In this document: positions 59,230-64,000 of the stretch, piece by piece
How positions within the stretch are numbered: position 1 is the first letter of the stretch
Layout of the letters: each line of letters starts with the position of its first letter
Source: Levilactobacillus yonginensis
GTDB lineage: Bacteria > Bacillota > Bacilli > Lactobacillales > Lactobacillaceae
Assembly: GCF_964065165.1 (NCBI RefSeq)
Contig: NZ_OZ061549.1
Location: 186,001-250,000, forward strand
Reading direction: 5' to 3'
DNA length: 64,000 nucleotides
Position numbers and translations under genes: made by a program
Notes under the pieces: generated by a model
Told to the model about the DNA's origin: nothing
Seen by the model: only the letters and a program-made list of their open reading frames with translations
Databases searched by the model: none

Positions 59230-62040
59230 ATGCGAGTGAAAGACACACTGAACTTGGGTAAAACCAAGTTTAAGATGCGCGGGAACTTACCAGTCAAAGA
59301 AGTTGACCGGCAAAAAGCTTGGGCTGACAACAAAGTTTACGAAGCCCGTCAAAAATTAAATGAAGGGAAGCCTAGCTTTATTTTGCACGATGGGCCTCCA
59401 TACGCTAACGGCCCCATTCACATGGGACACGCATTAAACAAAATTTCTAAGGACATCATCATTCGCTACAAATCAATGAATGGTTTCCGGGCACCTTACG
59501 TTCCTGGTTGGGATACTCACGGTTTGCCAATTGAACAACAATTGACGAAGGCCGGTTACGACCGGAAGAAGATGTCAACGGCGGACTTCCGGGACCTTTG
59601 TCGCGAATACGCTTTGAAGCAGGTTGACCAACAACGCGAAGGTTTCAAGCGTTTAGGGGTTGCCGGCGAGTGGGATAAGCCATACTTGACGTTGAATCCA
59701 GAATTCGAAGCCCAAGAAGTTCGGGTCTTCGGTGAAATGGCGAAGCGTGGTTTGATCTACAAGGGGAAGAAGCCAGTTTACTGGTCATGGTCCTCTGAAT
59801 CAGCCATGGCTGAAGCCGAAGTTGAATACCACGATGTAACGTCACCTTCCGCTTACTACGGGTTGAAGGTCGTTGATGGCAAGGGCGTTTTGGATAACGA
59901 TACGTACCTGGTTGTCTGGACGACGACGCCTTGGACGGTGCCCGCCTCTGAAGGGATTACCATCGATGCAGGGTTGGAATACCAGGTTGTTCAACCAGCT
60001 GGTGAAGACCGTAAATTCGTCTTAGCTAGTACGTTGATTGACGAAGACGCTAAATTGTTTGGTTGGGAAGACGTTAAGGTCTTACAAACCATCAAGGGTC
60101 AAGATCTTGAAAAGATCACAGCGCAACACCCTTTCATGGACCGGAAATTACTGGTTATGCTGGGCGACTTCGTTACTGACGAAACGGGTACTGGTTTGGT
60201 TCATACCGCACCAGGCTTAGGGGAAGATGACTTTAACGTTGGGATGCAATATGGCTTGCCCGTCATTGTACCGGTCAACGACCAAGGGTACATGACGGCT
60301 GAAGCTGGCCCCGACTTTGATGGTGTCTTCTATGAAGATGCGAATGACATTGCCTTGAACAAGCTGAAGGAAACGAACGCTTTGCTCAAGTACATGCCTT
60401 ACGAACACAGCTATCCATTTGACTGGCGGACTAAGAAGCCCGTTATCTTCCGGGCAACGCCACAATGGTTTGCGTCCGTTGACAAGATTCGTGACGAGAT
60501 CCTGGCGAACTTGAAGGATGTTAAATTCAAGCCTGACTGGGGTCAACGTCGGTTGGCCAACATGATCAAAGACCGTGGCGACTGGGTTATCTCTCGTCAA
60601 CGGGTTTGGGGTGTGCCACTGCCAATCTTCTATGGTGAAGATGGTGAGGCAATCATCACGCCAGAAACGGTCAGCCACGTTGCTGATATCTTTGAAAAGT
60701 TTGGGTCTAACGAATGGTTCAAGCGTGAAGCCAAGGACTTACTGCCAGAAGGCTTTACCAGTGAACATTCTCCAAACGGCGAATTCACTAAGGAAACCGA
60801 CATCATGGACGTCTGGTTCGATTCTGGTTCCTCACACCAAGGTGTCTTAGCCGAACGGGATAACCTTGAATTCCCAGCTGATTTGTACCTGGAAGGTTCA
60901 GACCAGTATCGTGGGTGGTTCAACTCTAGTTTAATTACGAGTGTTGCCGCAACCGGCAAGGCCCCTTACAAGCAAGTCGTTTCCCAAGGATTCACGTTGG
61001 ACAAAGATGGTCACAAGATGTCCAAGTCTCTGGGTAACACGATTGCCCCGGATGAAATCATCAAGAAGATGGGGGCCGACATTGTTCGTCTCTGGGTTAC
61101 TTCTGTGGATTCATCTGCCGACGTGCGGGTGTCAACCGAAGCCTTCGTGAAGATTTCTGACAGCTACAAGAAGCTGCGGAACACCATGCGTTACTTATTG
61201 GCTAACACCAGTGATTTTGATCCTGAGGCCAATGGGGTGGCATTTGATCAGTTAGAGACGGTTGACCGTCACATGCTGTACAAATTGAACGCATTCACCA
61301 AGAGTATTCTGGCCCACTATGAAGACTACGACTTCCTGAACATCTACAAGGAACTCACGAACTTTGTTATCACTGATTTGTCGGCCTTCTACCTGGACTT
61401 CGCCAAGGATGTTCTGTACATCGAAGCCGAAGACAGCCAGGATCGTCGGTCAATGCAAACGGTCTTCTACCAAATCGCCGTTACGTTGACGAAGCTGATC
61501 ACGCCAATCCTGCCACACACGGCCGAAGAAATCTGGGACTTCTTGAAGGAACCGGAAGACTTCGTTCAGTTGGCTGAAATGCCAAAAGTCATGGACATGG
61601 CCGATGCTACTGAAGTTGCCGGGGATGATGAAAAGTCAGCCTGGGATCACTTCATGAAGTTGCGGAGCCACGTTTTGAAGGCTTTGGAAGAAGCTCGGGA
61701 TGCTAAGTTGATTGGGAAGGCCGCCGAAGCCCACCTCGACTTATACGTTGACGATGACATGCAAGCAATGTTGGATAAGCTAGCTATCAACGTACAGCAA
61801 ATCTTGCTGGTTTCTGGTTTAGACGTTGCTAGCTTAGACCAAGCACCAGCCGATGCACTGAGCTTTGACCACGTTGCTGTTAAGGTAACGCCAGCCGCAG
61901 GTGAAGTTTGTGACCGTTGTCGGTTGGTTAAAGAAGACGTTGGCAGCGATACGGACTACCCACACTTCTGTGCGCGTTGTGCTGCAATCGTTCGTCAAAA
62001 CTTCCCTGAAACCGCTACTGAAGGTTTCGAAGAAAAGTAA
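59230..62040 (+). CDS. ileS: Isoleucyl-tRNA synthetase
   Basis: 936 residues; AAGGAGG 8 bases before the ATG. Class I motifs HMGH in [10 protein letters not shown] (about 54-63) and KMSKS (about 597-601), CP1 editing domain (200-390, [11 protein letters not shown]), anticodon-binding region, and C-terminal zinc ribbon CDRC...CARC. It charges tRNA-Ile. Controlled by the upstream T-box and flanked by structured elements D and E. Confidence 0.97.
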   Translation: MRVKDTLNLGKTKFKMRGNLPVKEVDRQKAWADNKVYEARQKLNEGKPSFILHDGPPYANGPIHMGHALNKISKDIIIRYKSMNGFRAPYVPGWDTHGLPIEQQLTKAGYDRKKMSTADFRDLCREYALKQVDQQREGFKRLGVAGEWDKPYLTLNPEFEAQEVRVFGEMAKRGLIYKGKKPVYWSWSSESAMAEAEVEYHDVTSPSAYYGLKVVDGKGVLDNDTYLVVWTTTPWTVPASEGITIDAGLEYQVVQPAGEDRKFVLASTLIDEDAKLFGWEDVKVLQTIKGQDLEKITAQHPFMDRKLLVMLGDFVTDETGTGLVHTAPGLGEDDFNVGMQYGLPVIVPVNDQGYMTAEAGPDFDGVFYEDANDIALNKLKETNALLKYMPYEHSYPFDWRTKKPVIFRATPQWFASVDKIRDEILANLKDVKFKPDWGQRRLANMIKDRGDWVISRQRVWGVPLPIFYGEDGEAIITPETVSHVADIFEKFGSNEWFKREAKDLLPEGFTSEHSPNGEFTKETDIMDVWFDSGSSHQGVLAERDNLEFPADLYLEGSDQYRGWFNSSLITSVAATGKAPYKQVVSQGFTLDKDGHKMSKSLGNTIAPDEIIKKMGADIVRLWVTSVDSSADVRVSTEAFVKISDSYKKLRNTMRYLLANTSDFDPEANGVAFDQLETVDRHMLYKLNAFTKSILAHYEDYDFLNIYKELTNFVITDLSAFYLDFAKDVLYIEAEDSQDRRSMQTVFYQIAVTLTKLITPILPHTAEEIWDFLKEPEDFVQLAEMPKVMDMADATEVAGDDEKSAWDHFMKLRSHVLKALEEARDAKLIGKAAEAHLDLYVDDDMQAMLDKLAINVQQILLVSGLDVASLDQAPADALSFDHVAVKVTPAAGEVCDRCRLVKEDVGSDTDYPHFCARCAAIVRQNFPETATEGFEEK

Positions 62041-62046
62041 TTTAGT

Positions 62047-62248
62047 AGGTCATGGCGTCTCCGGTTGGCCGGCTCAGCACCTGCCGTGGGGACCGGAACA
62101 AGCCGGAAAGCGGTCTTGTCCCTCGACTTGAAGCCACGGAAAGTCACCGCGTCTTCAAGCTCGTCCCGTGTTAGTTACCTGAAAATCACAGGCAACTAAC
62201 ACTGACACGGCTGGTGTTGACCCGGCCAACCTCCGCAACGAATGACCT
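62047..62248 (-). repeat. Structured intergenic element, copy E (inverted)
   Basis: Outer stems AGGTCAT/ATGACCT (62047, 62242), GGTTGGCCGG/CCGGCCAACC (62063, 62222) and GCCGTG/CACGGC (62083, 62206). Arms: 62098-62119 (ACAAGCCG/CGGTCTTGT), 62125-62162 (CTTGAAG/CTTCAAG) and 62168-62202 (GTGTTAGTTACCTG/CAGGCAACTAACAC). The minus strand aligns with copy C: the middle arm is identical at 30 of 38 bases with compensatory changes, and CCGGTCCCCAC.GCAGG is shared. Begins 7 bases after the ileS stop and lies before its terminator. Bases 62249-62460 show nothing further. Confidence 0.82.
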
Positions 62249-62460
62249 CTATCGGCCATTCAGATAAGAGTCATTATTCAACATTTGTTTTAGGTTGACT
62301 AATGGCTAGCGAGTAATTGCGAAGGTTTATCCCTATCAATCGAAGTACGCGTTATGAGGCAAGTTGATACTAGACTTTGATCTCACCTTGGTGGCAATGA
62401 AATCCTGTGTAAGCCGGCAAAGTGACTGACCACGCTGGATTTAGAATTTAGCTAAAAAAT

Positions 62461-62523
62461 AAGAAGTGCTATGAGAACTATCTCGTTCATTGGGAGAGGT
62501 GGTTAGCGTAGCACTTCTTTTAT
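62461..62523 (+). terminator. Probable ileS terminator
   Basis: AAGAAGTGCTA pairs perfectly with TAGCACTTCTT over a 37-base interior; T-rich end. Confidence 0.75.
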
Positions 62524-62574
62524 GTGACAAATTAATTGTGGTGCCGAATATAATGCCACAATAAGTGTCCCGGT

Positions 62575-62603
62575 TTGCGGTCATCAGCGCAAGCGAGTAT
62601 AAT
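62575..62603 (+). promoter_or_regulatory. Promoter of cold-shock gene
   Basis: TTGCGG, 17 bases, perfect TATAAT, 26 bases before the ATG at 62629. The short leader is unlike the long leaders of E. coli cspA. Confidence 0.75.
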
Positions 62604-62628
62604 TTGTGCTATGTATGGGAGGGATACC

Positions 62629-62853
62629 ATGTTAACCGGAAAAGTAAAGAGTTATAGCGAACAACGCGGCTTTGGATTCATTACGACACCCGCAGACGGC
62701 GACATTTTCGTCTACTACACGGCCATCGTTGGTGAAGGCTTTAAAAAGCTAGAAGTTGGTCAAACGGTACAATTTGTGGTTGTCCAAGGGTTGCGTGGCC
62801 TCCAAGCGGCTAAAGTAACACCCGTTGTGACGGGCTCCACTGAGGAGGCTTAA
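62629..62853 (+). CDS. Cold-shock-domain protein, variant
   Basis: 74 residues; GGGAGGGA upstream. RNP1-like RGFGFI (about 13-18) is present, but RNP2 reads DIFVYYTAI (about 26-34) in place of the usual VFVHFSAI, and the C-terminus is longer and unlike CspA. It should bind single-stranded RNA or DNA with altered contacts. One base separates it from the NUDIX gene, so the two are co-expressed. Confidence 0.82.
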   Translation: MLTGKVKSYSEQRGFGFITTPADGDIFVYYTAIVGEGFKKLEVGQTVQFVVVQGLRGLQAAKVTPVVTGSTEEA

Positions 62854-62854
62854 C

Positions 62855-63397
62855 ATGGACTTAGAAGAACACGTTGAGAATACCGAAGAGATTTACGACG
62901 GTTCCATTTTGAAATTGGAACGCCAAGAGGTCCGGTTACCCGACGGTAAACAAGCCTTTCGGGAAATCGTGCGACACTCTGGCGCGGTAGGCATTTTGGC
63001 CCTGACGGCGGACAATCAAATGATTCTGGAAAAACAGTGGCGTGCGCCGGTTGCGGCAGTGACACTGGAAATTCCTGCAGGTAAGCTGGACAGTCGGGAT
63101 GCCGATAACGTTGAACACGCCGTTAAGCGGGAGTTAAACGAAGAGATTCGGATGCAACCAGGGCAGTTAAAACGAATTACCGGTTTCTATTCCACTGTCG
63201 GATTTTCGGATGAATACATGACGCTGTTCTTAGCCACTGACTTGCAGCCCGTTCAAACCGAGCTGCCGCGCGATAAGGGTGAAAACCTGGAGTTGCTCAC
63301 GGTGACAAAGAAACAAGCGCAAGCCATGGTTGAGCGTGGCGAAATCAACGACGCCAAGACGATTACGGCCATCTATTACTGGCTATTACAGAAGTAG
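62855..63397 (+). CDS. NUDIX hydrolase, ADP-ribose pyrophosphatase type
   Basis: 180 residues. Nudix box region GKLDSRDADNVEHAVKREL then NEEI (about 71-93) keeps the RE..EE core, though the spacing Glu is replaced by Asp. EIPAGKLD and VGFSDEYMTLFLA match the ADP-ribose/NDP-sugar subgroup, which cleaves ADP-ribose to AMP and ribose-5-phosphate. Overlap-like spacing with its neighbours suggests an operon. Confidence 0.87.
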   Translation: MDLEEHVENTEEIYDGSILKLERQEVRLPDGKQAFREIVRHSGAVGILALTADNQMILEKQWRAPVAAVTLEIPAGKLDSRDADNVEHAVKRELNEEIRMQPGQLKRITGFYSTVGFSDEYMTLFLATDLQPVQTELPRDKGENLELLTVTKKQAQAMVERGEINDAKTITAIYYWLLQK

Positions 63398-63406
63398 GTG
63401 ACAGCG

Positions 63407-63706
63407 ATGCATTCGGATGACCAACAGACTAGTGATCGGCCCAAAACCCGGGCAGACTATCGCCGTGAACAAGAGCAGGCGGAGCACGAATTTCAGGAAC
63501 GGGACCGAAAACGGGTTCAGGTAGAAAAGGAATATGCGCGCCGGCACGGCAATGAACCAGCTAATGATGAACGTCCCGAGGAACAGCGAGTCAACCCAAC
63601 TGAAAGCAAACAAAAACGGTTGGGCCACCGCTTAAATTGGGCCATTTTTTGGCTACTAGTTTTAATCATTATTGTTTACGTAATACTATTTTTTGTAGAA
63701 ATTTAA
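63407..63706 (+). CDS. Small tail-anchored membrane protein, unknown
   Basis: 99 residues from ATG 63407 (TAGGTG upstream; GTG 63398 also possible). A strongly charged, helical N-terminal region (1-70, many Arg/Glu/Gln) and one C-terminal membrane segment (about 76-96). No family recognised. Between a NUDIX gene and mtnN in the same direction. Confidence 0.75.
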   Translation: MHSDDQQTSDRPKTRADYRREQEQAEHEFQERDRKRVQVEKEYARRHGNEPANDERPEEQRVNPTESKQKRLGHRLNWAIFWLLVLIIIVYVILFFVEI

Positions 63707-63723
63707 GGAGTGGAACACAGCAC

Positions 63724-64000
63724 ATGACATTTGGAATTCTCTGCGCCATGGAAGAAGAAATTAAAGAACTGCACGATGCCCTGGAAGACGGTCAAACGAC
63801 TGACGTTCACGGGTTAGAGTTTTATCAAGGAACGATTCACGGCCAACAGGTTGTGTTAGTGCGTTCCGGTATTGGTAAGGTTGAAGCTGGTTTGACAACC
63901 GCCTTGCTGATTACCCAATTCAACGTGGACATCGTTATCAACTCCGGTTCTGCTGGGGCCTTAGCGCCTGACTTGAATATTGGTGACGTGGTGGTTTCGA
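63724..64000 (+). CDS. mtnN: MTA/SAH nucleosidase (3' end outside window)
   Basis: The first 92 codons are visible. MTFGILCAMEEEIKEL, SGIGKVEAG and VINSGSAGALAPDLNIGD are typical of MTA/SAH nucleosidase (Pfs). It removes adenine from methylthioadenosine and S-adenosylhomocysteine and feeds the SAM and AI-2 cycles. AAGGAGTGG precedes the ATG. Confidence 0.93.
   Translation, partial: MTFGILCAMEEEIKELHDALEDGQTTDVHGLEFYQGTIHGQQVVLVRSGIGKVEAGLTTALLITQFNVDIVINSGSAGALAPDLNIGDVVVS

Noticed and set aside
1..64000. tRNA or rRNA genes
   Set aside because: No tRNA cloverleaf with GTTCRA-type T-arm or rRNA segment was recognised. The cloverleaf-like elements are much larger and lack tRNA sequence hallmarks.

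Overview
The window looks like the chromosome of a Lactobacillaceae species (low-GC Gram-positive). The evidence is a complete Lactobacillales division/cell-wall (dcw) cluster in the usual order, DUF3397 and DUF4044 genes, an Ile T-box before ileS, PASTA-type PBP2B, strong AGGAGG-like ribosome sites with many TTG/GTG starts, and an IS30 element. The species cannot be fixed from sequence reading alone.

Region 1 (1-36.4 kb) is an accessory surface-glycoprotein island. It has five related GtfA/TagE-type glycosyltransferases (the first cut by the window edge), two copies of a tiny membrane protein ending in a GKYPWE motif, three metzincin-like proteins (one with a destroyed zinc motif, one carrying eight wall-binding-like repeats), and a 2517-residue adhesin. 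The adhesin has a KxYKxGKxW signal, Ala/Ser-rich stalks, Ig-like domains and about 355 Ser-Asp repeats. After it come a probable alpha/alpha-toroid protein, a HAD phosphatase, a nucleotidyltransferase-kinase fusion, a second nucleotidyltransferase broken by an in-frame stop, a WavE-like / CapA-like / WavE-like trio, and two CatB-type O-acetyltransferases pointing at each other across an IS30 copy. I infer that these genes make, decorate and process a secreted Ser-rich glycoprotein and possibly a phosphate-containing glycan. The accessory Sec export genes that such a signal peptide calls for are not in the window.

Region 2 (36.4-44.4 kb) holds cutC (reverse), an AI-2E/PerM transporter, rlmA-type methyltransferase, trmL, an FtsK/SpoIIIE translocase and a 38-residue DUF4044 gene (reverse), separated by long non-coding stretches.

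Region 3 (44.4-64 kb) is DUF3397-mraZ-rsmH-ftsL-pbp2B-mraY-murD-murG-divIB-ftsA-ftsZ-sepF-yggT-ylmH-divIVA, then T-box-ileS, a cold-shock protein, a NUDIX hydrolase, a small membrane protein and the start of mtnN. It makes lipid II, assembles the Z ring and drives septation.

The most striking unexplained signal is a family of five intergenic elements of about 165-200 nt (39.7, 43.65, 44.1, 58.9 and 62.0 kb). Each folds as a long closing stem with two or three hairpin arms. Their sequences have diverged, but base pairs co-vary, and the middle arm keeps an A.G mismatch at the same place in all five copies. Two copies flank ileS. Other observations are a candidate small RNA at 39.4 kb, an IS30 that supplies the stop codon of its neighbour, and a promoter motif shared by the adhesin gene and the glycan operon.
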